A stretch of 48,432 nt of DNA. Source: Coriobacteriia bacterium (lineage in GTDB: Bacteria > Actinomycetota > Coriobacteriia > Anaerosomatales > PALSA-660). A program made the translations under genes and the position numbers. The notes under the pieces were generated by a model, which saw only the letters and a list, made by a program, of their open reading frames with translations, searched no databases and was not told the DNA's origin. Positions 1 to 7,384 of this stretch are shown here, one piece after another. Position 1 is the first letter of the stretch. The number at the start of each line of letters is the position of its first letter. The stretch spans positions 1 to 48,432 of the forward strand of contig JANYKZ010000073.1 of NCBI GenBank assembly GCA_025361505.1, given 5' to 3'.

Positions 1-1
1 C

Positions 2-1330
2 AACGCCTCGGGCATCCAGAAGATCCAGTACGTGCTCGACAGCGTCGTCCCGACGGCGACCTACTCCGTCCCGGTCCAGGTCTCCGACGTGGGTACGCAC
101 ACGGTGAAGTTCTGGGCGATGGACAACGCCGGCAACAAGGAAGCCCTGCACACCGTCACCTTCGGCGTCCTGGCCAACTACACCCTCACCTACACCTCGG
201 GCGGTCATGGAACCGTCGTAGGTGTCAGCCCCCAGACAGTGACCGCCGGCAGCAACGGTGCAACGGTGACCGCCGTGCCGAGTGCCGGCTACCACTTCGT
301 GAGCTGGTCCGATGGCATCACGACGGCGGAGCGCAGGGACCTGAGCGTGGCCACGGACCTCGCAGTGACCGCCAGCTTCGCGATCGACACCTTCACGCTG
401 AGCTACGCAGCAGGCGCTCACGGGTCGATCGCGGGCTCGTCGACACAGGTGGTCGACTACGGCACCGACGGGGCGCCGGTGACCGCGGTCCCCGCGACCG
501 GCTACCACTTCGTGAGCTGGAGTGACGGCGTAGTGACAGCCGCCCGGACGGACGCGGGAGTGACCGGCGACGTGAGCGTCTCCGCGTCCTTTGCGGTCGA
601 CCGCCTGACGCTGGACTACACGGCGGGCACGGGCGGCACCGTCACCGGCCCGTCGTCGCAGATGGTCGACTACGGCGCCGACGGAGCGCAGGTGACCGCG
701 GTCCCCGCGACCGGCCACCACTTCGTGAGCTGGAGTGACGGTGTCACCACCGCGTCACGCACGGACACGGACGTCACCGCCGCGCTGAGCGTGTCGGCGT
801 CGTTCGCTCCCGACACCTTCACGCTGACCTATGCGGCGGGCGCACACGGCACGATCAGCGGTCTGAGCACCCAGACCGTGGAGTTCGGCAGCAACGGCGC
901 CACGGTGACCGCGGTCCCCGCGACGGGCTACCACTTCGTGAGCTGGAGTGACGGCGTCACCACCGCGACCCGCAGGGACCTCAACGTGTCCGCGAACCAC
1001 AGCGTCACGGCGACCTTCGCGTCGACGCTCATCACGACCCGGCTGAGCCTGGTCGCCGCTCGCTCCAGCAGTGTGCGGGGACGCCCCGTGCTCTTCCACG
1101 GCACGATCTCGCCGAACGTGCCGAACGGCACCCACATAGGCGTCTACGTCAGGAAGTCGGGAACGAGCATCTGGAAGCGCGTCACGACCGTGATCACCTT
1201 CAGCGGCCATCACTGGTCGTGTTCCTACCATCCCTCGGGCCGCGGGACCTACTACGTGCAGGTCCGGTTCGCGGGGACTTCGACGTATGGCGCGTCCGCG
1301 TCGTCTGCCGCGAAGGTGACCTGGAGGTAG
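2..1330 (+). CDS. Secreted repeat protein with divergent InlB B-repeats (5'-partial)
   Basis: The reading frame is open from base 2, so the start and any signal peptide lie upstream of the window. The visible part has three regions. First is a short OmpL47-like or Ig-like stretch ending in GTHTVKFWAMDNAGNKE. Next come four tandem copies of about 70 residues, each with a core close to VTAVPATGYHFVSWSDG, typical of the divergent InlB B-repeat family. Last is a roughly 100-residue bacterial Ig-like domain ending at the stop. There is no LPXTG motif or C-terminal membrane anchor in the visible part. Such proteins are normally exported and act at the cell surface, but ligand and role cannot be read from the sequence. 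A strong hairpin follows the stop. Confidence is high that this is coding and moderate on the class. Confidence 0.85.
   Translation, partial: NASGIQKIQYVLDSVVPTATYSVPVQVSDVGTHTVKFWAMDNAGNKEALHTVTFGVLANYTLTYTSGGHGTVVGVSPQTVTAGSNGATVTAVPSAGYHFVSWSDGITTAERRDLSVATDLAVTASFAIDTFTLSYAAGAHGSIAGSSTQVVDYGTDGAPVTAVPATGYHFVSWSDGVVTAARTDAGVTGDVSVSASFAVDRLTLDYTAGTGGTVTGPSSQMVDYGADGAQVTAVPATGHHFVSWSDGVTTASRTDTDVTAALSVSASFAPDTFTLTYAAGAHGTISGLSTQTVEFGSNGATVTAVPATGYHFVSWSDGVTTATRRDLNVSANHSVTATFASTLITTRLSLVAARSSSVRGRPVLFHGTISPNVPNGTHIGVYVRKSGTSIWKRVTTVITFSGHHWSCSYHPSGRGTYYVQVRFAGTSTYGASASSAAKVTWR
179..1024 (+). repeat. Four tandem repeats of about 210 bp inside the surface protein
   Basis: Four in-frame units lie at about 179-382, 389-592, 602-805 and 815-1024, with a period of 70-71 codons. 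Units 2 to 4 are nearly identical at DNA level over about 45 bases around the codons for VTAVPATGYHFVSWSDG. This implies recent duplication or gene conversion among units rather than protein-level conservation alone. Unit 1 is the most diverged (PSAG instead of PATG). Confidence 0.85.
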
Positions 1331-1348
1331 GCCTGCGGGTCTGTATGA

Positions 1349-1390
1349 CGGTAAGAGGGGCCCCGGGATCGCCCGGGGCCCCTCTTACCG
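1349..1390. terminator. Perfect 19-bp hairpin between convergent genes
   Basis: The arm 1349-1367 and the arm 1372-1390 are exact reverse complements with an ATCG loop. It sits between the stop of the surface protein and the convergent stop of mscL, so it is placed to stop transcription from both sides. There is no T-tract on either side, as is common for high-GC Gram-positive terminators. Confidence 0.8.
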
Positions 1391-1436
1391 TGCGCTCCAA
1401 GGCCGTCCGGTGCGGGGCGATGGGACCTGTGGACGC

Positions 1437-1832
1437 CTAGGGAAGCGGCTCGAGGTCGACGGTGCAGTACATGCACTTCGACGCCGCTGCCGGGATGCTC
1501 TGCAGGCAGGACGGGCAGTCACGCATCGCAGGCGGTTCCTTGACCAGGCCACGCTTCTTCATGACCGCGTTCATCGGCATCACCACAGCGAAGTAGATCG
1601 CGGCGGCGACGATGAGGAACTGGACGAGCACGGTCAGGAACGCCCCGTACTTGAAGGGCCCGATCATCAGCGCGTCGAAGCTGGGCTTGCCGAAGACCGC
1701 GCCGATCGGCGACATGATGAGGTTCGCGACGAACGAGTTCACCACCGCCCCGAACGCGACGCCAATCACGATGCCAACGGCAAGATCGACGACATTGCCC
1801 CTGAAGATGAAGTCCCTGAACCCTTTGACCAT
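1437..1832 (-). CDS. mscL: Large-conductance mechanosensitive channel MscL with C-terminal zinc ribbon
   Basis: This 131-residue protein begins MVKGFRDFIFRGNVVDLAVG, the typical MscL N-terminal helix and start of TM1. The pore-lining segment is about residues 16-45 and TM2 about 65-90. MscL forms a homopentameric pore in the cytoplasmic membrane that opens under extreme tension to release solutes on osmotic downshock. After TM2 the usual cytoplasmic helix is replaced or followed by a zinc-ribbon-like tail with Cys106-x2-Cys109 and Cys120-x2-Cys123, a variant I recall from other Actinomycetota. The ATG at 1832 is preceded by GGGAGGC and gives the family-typical start; in-frame upstream extensions lack homology. 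It is divergent from the DMT transporter gene. Confidence 0.93.
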   Translation of the reverse strand: MVKGFRDFIFRGNVVDLAVGIVIGVAFGAVVNSFVANLIMSPIGAVFGKPSFDALMIGPFKYGAFLTVLVQFLIVAAAIYFAVVMPMNAVMKKRGLVKEPPAMRDCPSCLQSIPAAASKCMYCTVDLEPLP

Positions 1833-2082
1833 CTTCGCCTCCCATGGACCGGCGGACACAAACGGCTGTTCCCCTTCTTTGTGCCCAGTCGCGGGCGGTG
1901 CAACCCGACAGCGCTCGTGGACGGATGGCGGCCGTTGCCGCAGACTTGACGCGTGTGGAGGGGTACGATGTCCGCTCGCCGCCACCCGCGCCGCAGCCCT
2001 GACGGTCATCCGTCCGAGCCCGGCAGCCGGCCGCCGAGACCAGAGAGCGGCCGCGTGGGGTCGCCGAGTGGATTGGCACCGC

Positions 2083-3018
2083 ATGACTTGGAACATCACC
2101 TTGGCGATCGTCGTGGCGATCGTCGCGTCGCTTCTCTTCGCCGGCGGCTCCACCGTGCAGGGCTACGCCGTCGGCGAGCAGGTGGGGGAGAACCTCAACA
2201 AGAAGCGTATGGGCCTCAAGGACCTGTGGGCGGTCGTGCGCGCTCCGCGCTGGCTGGCGGGGCTCGTCCTTGCCGGCCTCGGTTCCGCTCTCAACGTCGT
2301 CGGCCTGATCCTCGCTCCGGTCACCGTGGTGCAACCCGTCGGCATCCTTGCGGTCCCGTGGTCGGTGCTCTTCTCGGCCAGGATCAACCACGTCAAGATC
2401 CCGCGGATCAAGTGGATCGCGGTGGGCCAGACGCTCGTCGGCACGGTTGCCTTCATCCTCTTGGCCGCGACCAACGCGTCGACTCGTGCCCAGGTCGACC
2501 CATGGCGGGTCGCGACCGCTTTCGTCGTGGTCTATCTCGCCGCCGAGGGACTCGGCTTCCTCGGTACACGCGGGCGTGAGTCGCTCAGGTGCTTCTTCTG
2601 GGCCTCGGGAGGCGCATTCTTCTACGGCCTCGAGTCCGCGCTGGTGAGGACCTCGGCGGACCTGATCAGGCAGGCCGACTGGCTGCACAATCCGCTGCTC
2701 CTGGTCATCGGTGCCGCTCTGGTCATCGGTTCGGCGCGGGGCGGATGGATGCTCCAGCAGGCGTACGCCACGGGCCCCGCCGAGACGGTCGTAGGTGCGC
2801 TCACCGTCATCAACCCCGTCGTTGCCGTGGTATTCGGCATGACGGTGCTGGGCGAGGCGGCGAACATCGAGTTCTGGGCCGCGTTCTGGATGGTGGTGGC
2901 CGCGGCGGTGGCGATCTCAGGGGTCTTTCTGCTCTCGCGCGTCGACTCGGCCTCCGAGTCGCGGCGACCATACACCGATCCTGAGCCGGCGGCCGACGCG
3001 GAGCTCGTGACCCGATAG
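2083..3018 (+). CDS. DMT-superfamily membrane transporter (EamA/NIPA-like)
   Basis: A 311-residue protein with about nine or ten hydrophobic segments spread over its length, beginning with NITLAIVVAIVASLLFAGGS. The segment pattern and repeats such as VVGALTVINPVVAVVFGMTVLGE near residue 255 resemble the drug/metabolite transporter superfamily. The N-terminal half has a NIPA-like feel (GGSTVQGYAV, LGSALNVVGLILAPVTVVQPVG). The substrate is unknown; NIPA proteins move Mg2+, but that is only an analogy here. ATG 2083 is chosen because hydrophobic sequence starts at once; an in-frame GTG 15 bases upstream is an alternative. The next gene starts 12 bases after the stop, so the two may be co-transcribed. 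Confidence 0.8.
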   Translation: MTWNITLAIVVAIVASLLFAGGSTVQGYAVGEQVGENLNKKRMGLKDLWAVVRAPRWLAGLVLAGLGSALNVVGLILAPVTVVQPVGILAVPWSVLFSARINHVKIPRIKWIAVGQTLVGTVAFILLAATNASTRAQVDPWRVATAFVVVYLAAEGLGFLGTRGRESLRCFFWASGGAFFYGLESALVRTSADLIRQADWLHNPLLLVIGAALVIGSARGGWMLQQAYATGPAETVVGALTVINPVVAVVFGMTVLGEAANIEFWAAFWMVVAAAVAISGVFLLSRVDSASESRRPYTDPEPAADAELVTR

Positions 3019-3030
3019 AGGGGGGCTCTC

Positions 3031-3786
3031 ATGAGACGATCGGAGACGATCCTCGCGGGAAGACGGCACATGACGGCCGTGGCGCTCGCGCTCCTGCTCA
3101 TCATCCCCTCGCTCACGGGCTGCCGGCGGACCGCCCCGCCCCGCACGGCGCCGGTTCCGCCCGCGGCGTCCAACGTGACGACGTCAGGCTCGCAACTGAC
3201 GACCGCGCCGCCCGTATCGAAGCTCGGCAGCGTGGAGGTCCGCAGCTACAAGGGCAAGCGGCTCGACGCGGTGAGCGCGGAGCCCGAGAACTCGATCAAG
3301 GGCCCTCAGTATGTCGACCTCAAGACGTACCGACTCGCCGTGACCGGACTTGTCGCGAAGCCGCTCTCCATCGCGTACTCCGACATCACGGCGATGCCGG
3401 CGTACGAGAAGGTGACGACGCTGCACTGCGTCGAGGGATGGTCGGTGACCTACCTCTGGCAGGGCGTGCTCATCAGGGACCTTCTCACCCGGGCCGGCTA
3501 CGACGCGACGGCCAAGATCGTCATCTTCCGATGTGCGGACGGGTACTCCACATCGCTGCCGCTCGACTACGTGGTCGGGCGCGACCTCCTGCTCGCGTAT
3601 CGCATGAACGGCGTCGTGATGCCGCCCGAGCGGGGCTTCCCGTTCCAAGTCGTGGCGGAGGACCGACTGGGCTACAAGTGGGCGAAGTGGGTCACCGGCA
3701 TCGAAGTGTCGGACAACACGAACTTCGCGGGCTTCTGGGAGTCGCAGGGGGCCGACAACACCGCGACCATACCCGGAGCGAACTGA
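3031..3786 (+). CDS. Exported molybdopterin-dependent oxidoreductase, sulfite-oxidase fold, lipoprotein
   Basis: A 251-residue protein with a lipoprotein signal: basic N-terminus, hydrophobic stretch, then LTGC with lipidated Cys31. An RR pair at residues 11-12 before the hydrophobic core leaves Tat export possible, which would suit a cofactor-loaded enzyme. From about residue 95 it matches the oxidoreductase molybdopterin-binding domain of sulfite oxidase and MsrP-type proteins (YRLAVTGLV, then LHCVEGWSVTYLWQGV). Cys133 is the expected molybdenum ligand. GYSTSLPLDY and RGFPFQVVAEDRLGYKWAKWVTGIEV are also family-typical. The substrate is not predictable. A run of AGAGGGGGG precedes ATG 3031. 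It ends nine bases from the convergent hypothetical gene. Confidence 0.85.
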   Translation: MRRSETILAGRRHMTAVALALLLIIPSLTGCRRTAPPRTAPVPPAASNVTTSGSQLTTAPPVSKLGSVEVRSYKGKRLDAVSAEPENSIKGPQYVDLKTYRLAVTGLVAKPLSIAYSDITAMPAYEKVTTLHCVEGWSVTYLWQGVLIRDLLTRAGYDATAKIVIFRCADGYSTSLPLDYVVGRDLLLAYRMNGVVMPPERGFPFQVVAEDRLGYKWAKWVTGIEVSDNTNFAGFWESQGADNTATIPGAN

Positions 3787-3795
3787 GCGGCGGGT

Positions 3796-4185
3796 CTAGG
3801 TGATGAGGCTGCCGTATTCGGTCCATCCCATGTTGCTGCCGGGCCGTACCGGGCCCCACGTGCGGCCGCCGACGCCGTCGACCACGTACGCTCGCCTTTC
3901 CTCGTCCCCGGAGGCCTCGACCTCTACCCACATGTCGCCGTGCCCGAACTCCTCCGTGACCCGCGCAGCCGTGCGTTCCGCTGTGTCGAGAGACACGATC
4001 GGGCCCTTCGGCCCGGGCGCACCGTTGACGATGTAGATCCTGCCTGAGGGCATCGCGTCCCGCGACGCCATGCGGACGCTCCAGCTGATGCCCGGAGCGA
4101 ACCCCTCCAGTCTCGCAGTCATGTCAGCGGCACTCGAACTCCCGCTTTCGAGCGACGGATCGAGCGGATCCCTCTGCGTGGCCAT
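3796..4185 (-). CDS. Conserved-looking hypothetical protein, 129 residues
   Basis: I do not recognise a family. The protein is soluble, acidic, and has no signal peptide or membrane segment. The middle part (ISWSVRMASRDAMPSGRIYIVNGAPGPKGPIVSLDTAERTAARV) looks like mixed alpha/beta. The C-terminus is rich in Gly and Trp (GRTWGPVRPGSNMGWTEYG). The ATG at 4185 is preceded by AAGGAAGTGAAAG, a reasonable ribosome site. It starts 26 bases after the stop of the OYE-family gene on the same strand, so the two probably form an operon. Confidence 0.65.
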   Translation of the reverse strand: MATQRDPLDPSLESGSSSAADMTARLEGFAPGISWSVRMASRDAMPSGRIYIVNGAPGPKGPIVSLDTAERTAARVTEEFGHGDMWVEVEASGDEERRAYVVDGVGGRTWGPVRPGSNMGWTEYGSLIT

Positions 4186-4211
4186 CTCTTTCACTTCCTT
4201 TGCGCTCGTCA

Positions 4212-5210
4212 CTACGGCTGCATCGCGCGGATCGCACGCTGCGCCCATCCGGAGTCCTTCAGGATCGCGCGGCCCACACCGATGAGGTCGGCTTTGCCGT
4301 CCACGAGCAGCTGCTCGGCCTGCTCAGCCTGCGTGACGCCGCCGGTGAGCATGACCGGGATGGAGACCACGCGCTTGACGGCCTCGGTGAGCTCGGCGAA
4401 GTAGCCAGGCTCATCGTGCCCCGGCCGGATATAGCCGGTGAGGCCTCCGGTGATGTCGAGTATGTCGACCCCGGCCCGCTCGAACGCGGACGCCGCGACG
4501 ACGCTGTCCTCGATCCGTGTGCCGCCATCGGTGTAGTCGCGGGCGCCGAGGCGTAGCAGGATCGGGAAGTCGTCGCCGACAGCGCGGCGCACGGCCACGA
4601 TCACCTCCAGGTGTATGCGGATCCTGCCGAGGACATCGCCGCCGTACTCGTCGGTCCGCTTGTTGGTCAGGGGCGAGAAGAACTGGTTGAGGAGGTACCC
4701 GTGGGCGGCGTGGATCTCCACACCGTCGAACCCGGCTTCCTTCACGCGCCGCGCAGCCGCGGCGAACTGCCCGACGATGGCGGCGATCTCGTCACGCGTG
4801 AGGGGACGCGGAATCTCGCCCGGCCCCGTGGGGCTGGCGATGTCCGACGCTGAGACCACCTCGAGCCCCGTCGTCGCCGTGCTGCAGGCGCCACCAGAAT
4901 GGTTGATCTGCATGGCCGCCTTCGACCCGTTGCGGTGGATGACGGCGGTCATCTCCCGCCATCCGTCGAGCGTGCCGTCATCCGCGATCGAGGGCTGCCC
5001 GACCCGGTTCATGCCCTGCCTGGTGACGTAGCAGTGCTCCGTGATGACCAAGCCGATGGCCCCTCCGCTGGACTTCTCGTCGTAGTAGGCGAGCAGAGCG
5101 GCCGTCATGCTCCCGTCGGGGCTGGCCTTCGCCGTGGCCATGGGCGGCATCACCAGCCTGTTCTTGAGGTGAAGGGTGCGCACCGAGAGCGGTTGGAGGA
5201 GATGGGACAC
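4212..5210 (-). CDS. Old Yellow Enzyme-family NADH:flavin oxidoreductase
   Basis: A 332-residue single-domain TIM barrel of the OYE / 2,4-dienoyl-CoA reductase N-domain family, binding FMN and reducing activated alkenes or related substrates. Family signatures are the N-terminal LHLKNRLVMPPMAT, MQINHSGG near the middle, and the EIHAAHGYLLNQFFSPLTNKRTDEYGG block that carries the substrate-binding histidines. GDDFPILLRLGARD and LIGVGRAILKD (phosphate binding of FMN) follow. It lacks the C-terminal Fe-S/FAD domains of DCR and trimethylamine dehydrogenase. The start is taken as GTG 5210 (VSHLLQPL), where homology begins; upstream residues are low complexity. It is likely the first gene of a two-gene operon. 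Confidence 0.9.
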   Translation of the reverse strand: MSHLLQPLSVRTLHLKNRLVMPPMATAKASPDGSMTAALLAYYDEKSSGGAIGLVITEHCYVTRQGMNRVGQPSIADDGTLDGWREMTAVIHRNGSKAAMQINHSGGACSTATTGLEVVSASDIASPTGPGEIPRPLTRDEIAAIVGQFAAAARRVKEAGFDGVEIHAAHGYLLNQFFSPLTNKRTDEYGGDVLGRIRIHLEVIVAVRRAVGDDFPILLRLGARDYTDGGTRIEDSVVAASAFERAGVDILDITGGLTGYIRPGHDEPGYFAELTEAVKRVVSIPVMLTGGVTQAEQAEQLLVDGKADLIGVGRAILKDSGWAQRAIRAMQP

Positions 5211-5412
5211 TGTCTCGCCTTTCTGTCGAGGCGCGTCGCCGGGTCGAGCGACGTGTTCCTGCCCGAAGCAGGCTTGAATCGTACTCCGTCCCCGGCGGAG
5301 CGCGCAGCGGCGAGGATGCTCCGTCCCCACGTCTCCCTGTCGATGCGTCAGATGGCCCGCTCGGGGAACAAACGCGGTAGCCGAGCGTGGATGTCCCGGG
5401 AGGTCGTGGGCC

Positions 5413-5919
5413 ATGGTTCCGATCCAGCAGCTGCTCATCGGGCTTACCGGCACCCTTGTCGGGGTCATCGGCTGGTTGTTCGTCGGCATCTACATCCAGC
5501 GCAGGGACGCACGCAGGCGTGCCCGCAACGCCGGCCGGGCCGTCTACTTCGAGCTCGGCGCGAACCAGCTCGCGATCTTCACCGCGCTCGAGTACGGGAT
5601 GTTCGGTCCGCTGAGCCGGGCATCGTACGACCAGTTGCTCCCGGAACTCTCCACCTGGCTCCCCGCGGACGAGTTGCAGGCACTCGTGATGGCCTACCTC
5701 GGTCAAGGGGGCTATGCGCAGGTCGCCGGCGAGCCCTCTCTGCCGGGACGAGCGCGTTCGGCTGCCCTGGAGGCGCTGCTCGAGGCACATCGGATCGCGC
5801 TCGAGCTGCTGCGCAAGCGGGTGTTCACCCCACAGGAGGTCACGTCCTTGGACCGCTACACGAGCGCGTCGCAGGCGACGATGATCCGGGAAGCGTCGCT
5901 ACCCCGCGGCGCACAGTGA
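5413..5919 (+). CDS. Hypothetical membrane-anchored protein
   Basis: A 168-residue protein with one N-terminal transmembrane segment (about residues 6-28, IQQLLIGLTGTLVGVIGWLFVGIYI) followed by basic residues (QRRDARRRAR). This predicts a cytoplasmic helical domain of about 130 residues. The family is not recognised; the soluble part is helical and rich in Ala, Leu and Glu. GGGAGG lies about 9 bases before ATG 5413. The next gene starts 9 bases after the stop, so co-transcription is likely. Confidence 0.7.
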   Translation: MVPIQQLLIGLTGTLVGVIGWLFVGIYIQRRDARRRARNAGRAVYFELGANQLAIFTALEYGMFGPLSRASYDQLLPELSTWLPADELQALVMAYLGQGGYAQVAGEPSLPGRARSAALEALLEAHRIALELLRKRVFTPQEVTSLDRYTSASQATMIREASLPRGAQ

Positions 5920-5928
5920 GAGGACGAG

Positions 5929-6408
5929 ATGATGGCGGTCTCAGACAGCATGCCGGAAAGCCGGGAGGTCCTCGAGCTCATGACGGAGATCATGAGGACC
6001 GGTGCCGTCGATCGGCTCGATGAGGTACTCGCACCCGACTTCGTCCAGGAGATCCCGCAATCGGGTGAACGCGTGTGCGGCGCGACGAACTTCAGGAAGA
6101 TCCTCGAATCCATGCCGGGCATCGGCAAGACCCCCGCGCTCGGCATCCAGAGCTACCCCTACATCTTCGCCCAGGAGTCCCACTACCTGATGACCCCGAC
6201 GTTCAACGTCGTGAGGGTCGAGGGGGGCGACCAGGCTGCGAGCTATGTGAAGGCGGTCTACCCTGACGGCTCGCAGTGGTACATCGTCACGTTCACGACC
6301 ATCAGGGAAGGCAAGATCACACGGCGGATCGACTTCTTCGCGCCGTTCTTCGAGCCGCCGACGTGGCGAGCGGACTGGGTCGAACGGATGGAGTCGCCTG
6401 AGGACTAG
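5929..6408 (+). CDS. NTF2-like / SnoaL-type small protein
   Basis: A 159-residue protein with the pattern of the NTF2-like fold: an N-terminal helix pair (MTEIMRTGAVDRLDEVLAPDFVQEIP), a middle section, then beta strands such as QWYIVTFTTIREGKITRRIDFFAPFFEPP at the end. The last part is the classic SnoaL-like ending in which an enzyme or ligand pocket is closed by a strand and an aromatic loop. The fold covers polyketide cyclases, ketosteroid isomerases and many non-enzymatic stress proteins, so function is open. Two adjacent in-frame ATG codons exist (5929, 5932) behind GAGAGGACGAG. Confidence 0.75.
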   Translation: MMAVSDSMPESREVLELMTEIMRTGAVDRLDEVLAPDFVQEIPQSGERVCGATNFRKILESMPGIGKTPALGIQSYPYIFAQESHYLMTPTFNVVRVEGGDQAASYVKAVYPDGSQWYIVTFTTIREGKITRRIDFFAPFFEPPTWRADWVERMESPED

Positions 6409-6440
6409 TTGCGCCCGCCCGTGAGCGGTTCGCTGGAGGC

Positions 6441-6461
6441 GGGTACGTAGTGTCGGTACCC
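6441..6461. promoter_or_regulatory. Possible operator: 6-bp inverted repeat upstream of the Met/His-rich gene
   Basis: GGGTAC (6441-6446) and GTACCC (6456-6461) are exact reverse complements with a 9-base spacer, 20 bases before the ATG at 6482. It could be a repressor site for a metal-responsive gene, but the arms are short and no promoter elements are clear. Confidence 0.25.
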
Positions 6462-6481
6462 ACCACGAGAGGAGACGCACG

Positions 6482-6820
6482 ATGGACGACTCGTTCCACT
6501 ATCCCGCGGGGATCCCGCTGATCCCGGCGCCGTTCGCGTTCTTCGCCCTCATGTTCGGCCTGATGCTCGGGATCGGGATCGGCCGTCGGAGGGCCATCAT
6601 GCACGGTGCGGGCATGCAGGGGATGCACGGCATGCACGGCGGCGGCGAATGCGGCGGCCCGATGATGATGCGGAAGAAGATGATGATGGGCGGCATGATG
6701 GGCCCGATGGGGATGATGGGCGGGATGCACCACCACCACGGGGACGGCATGCCGGAATGCCGGTGCGACGAGGGCGGGGAGAGCCGCTCTCGGGACTGGG
6801 AGCACGCAGATTCGGAGTAG
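6482..6820 (+). CDS. Small Met/His-rich membrane protein, possible copper binder
   Basis: A 112-residue protein with one transmembrane segment (about residues 17-34, PFAFFALMFGLMLGIGIG). A tail extraordinarily rich in methionine, histidine and glycine follows, including MHGAGMQGMHGMHGG, MMMRKKMMMGGMMG and MHHHHG. Two cysteines flank the tail as ECGG and ECRC. Met/His clusters of this kind bind Cu(I), Cu(II) or Ni in CopA/PcoE-like and other periplasmic proteins, so metal buffering is a fair inference. Topology is unclear because basic residues follow the membrane segment. GAGAGGAGACGC precedes the ATG. A terminator hairpin follows. Confidence 0.75.
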   Translation: MDDSFHYPAGIPLIPAPFAFFALMFGLMLGIGIGRRRAIMHGAGMQGMHGMHGGGECGGPMMMRKKMMMGGMMGPMGMMGGMHHHHGDGMPECRCDEGGESRSRDWEHADSE

Positions 6821-6848
6821 CTCCTGCGCGATACCATCGAACGTCCAA

Positions 6849-6881
6849 GCGGCCCTCTCCGTGGTGCGACGAGAGGGCCGC
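6849..6881. terminator. Hairpin between convergent genes
   Basis: GCGGCCCTCTC (6849-6859) pairs exactly with GAGAGGGCCGC (6871-6881) around an 11-base loop. It lies between the stop of the Met/His-rich gene and the convergent rhodanese stop, and could serve both. There is no T-tract. Confidence 0.7.
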
Positions 6882-6895
6882 GGCCATTCGGAGCG

Positions 6896-7210
6896 CTACC
6901 GCTTGAGTTCTCCGCGCCACGCGGCGGTGCCGCCCGTGACGCTGAACACGTCGGTGAAGCCGGCTCGCTTCAGCTGTCTGGCGGCGGTGGCGCTGCGGCG
7001 CCCGCTCTCGCAGATGATGAACGTCTCGGCGCCCGGATCGAGGCGGGGGACCTCGGCCTCGAGGCTGCTCATCGGGACGTTGCGCGCGCCCGGAACGTGT
7101 CCGGCTGCGAACTCGGAAGGCTCGCGCACATCGATCAGCACGGGGGCGCCGGCTCGCAGGCGCTCGGCCAGCTGTGTCGTCGTGATCGTCCTGACGCCGA
7201 ATCCGAACAT
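6896..7210 (-). CDS. Single-domain rhodanese-like sulfurtransferase
   Basis: A 104-residue rhodanese domain. It shows the usual order of motifs: LIDVREPSEFAAGHVPGARNVP at about residues 25-46, then the active-site loop ICESGRRSATAA with the persulfide-forming Cys67, and FSVTGGTAAWRG at the C-terminus. Such proteins carry sulfane sulfur from thiosulfate or cysteine desulfurases to acceptors in the cytoplasm. No signal peptide is present. The short loop CESGRR suggests a small-molecule (sulfur) rather than phosphatase role. It is divergent from the glucan synthase gene and shares its 174-base upstream region. Confidence 0.9.
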   Translation of the reverse strand: MFGFGVRTITTTQLAERLRAGAPVLIDVREPSEFAAGHVPGARNVPMSSLEAEVPRLDPGAETFIICESGRRSATAARQLKRAGFTDVFSVTGGTAAWRGELKR

Positions 7211-7294
7211 GTTCGTGTGCTCCTCGCGTCCCGCCGTTCAGCTCCTCGCCGAGGATTGTACGCATCCCGCCGGAACGGGCCATCCGCATCGCGC

Positions 7295-7320
7295 CCTGTG
7301 GGGAATACTCCCACCACAGG
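7295..7320. promoter_or_regulatory. Inverted repeat upstream of the giant glucan synthase gene
   Basis: CCTGTGG (7295-7301) and CCACAGG (7314-7320) form an exact 7-bp inverted repeat with a 12-base spacer, and a second short dyad (GGGA/TCCC) lies inside. A TAGGGT hexamer directly downstream (about 7322) could be a -10 element. This looks like an operator overlapping a promoter in the divergent rhodanese/glucan-synthase region. Confidence 0.35.
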
Positions 7321-7384
7321 TGTAGGGTAGGAACCGCGCATCGCGCCACGTGACACCCCCCGAACTCAGACCCTAGGAGGACCG

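Noticed and set aside
479-960. CRISPR-like regularly spaced repeats
   Set aside because: The repeats are in frame, about 210 bp apart, and encode a known protein repeat core; the spacers are coding and homologous.
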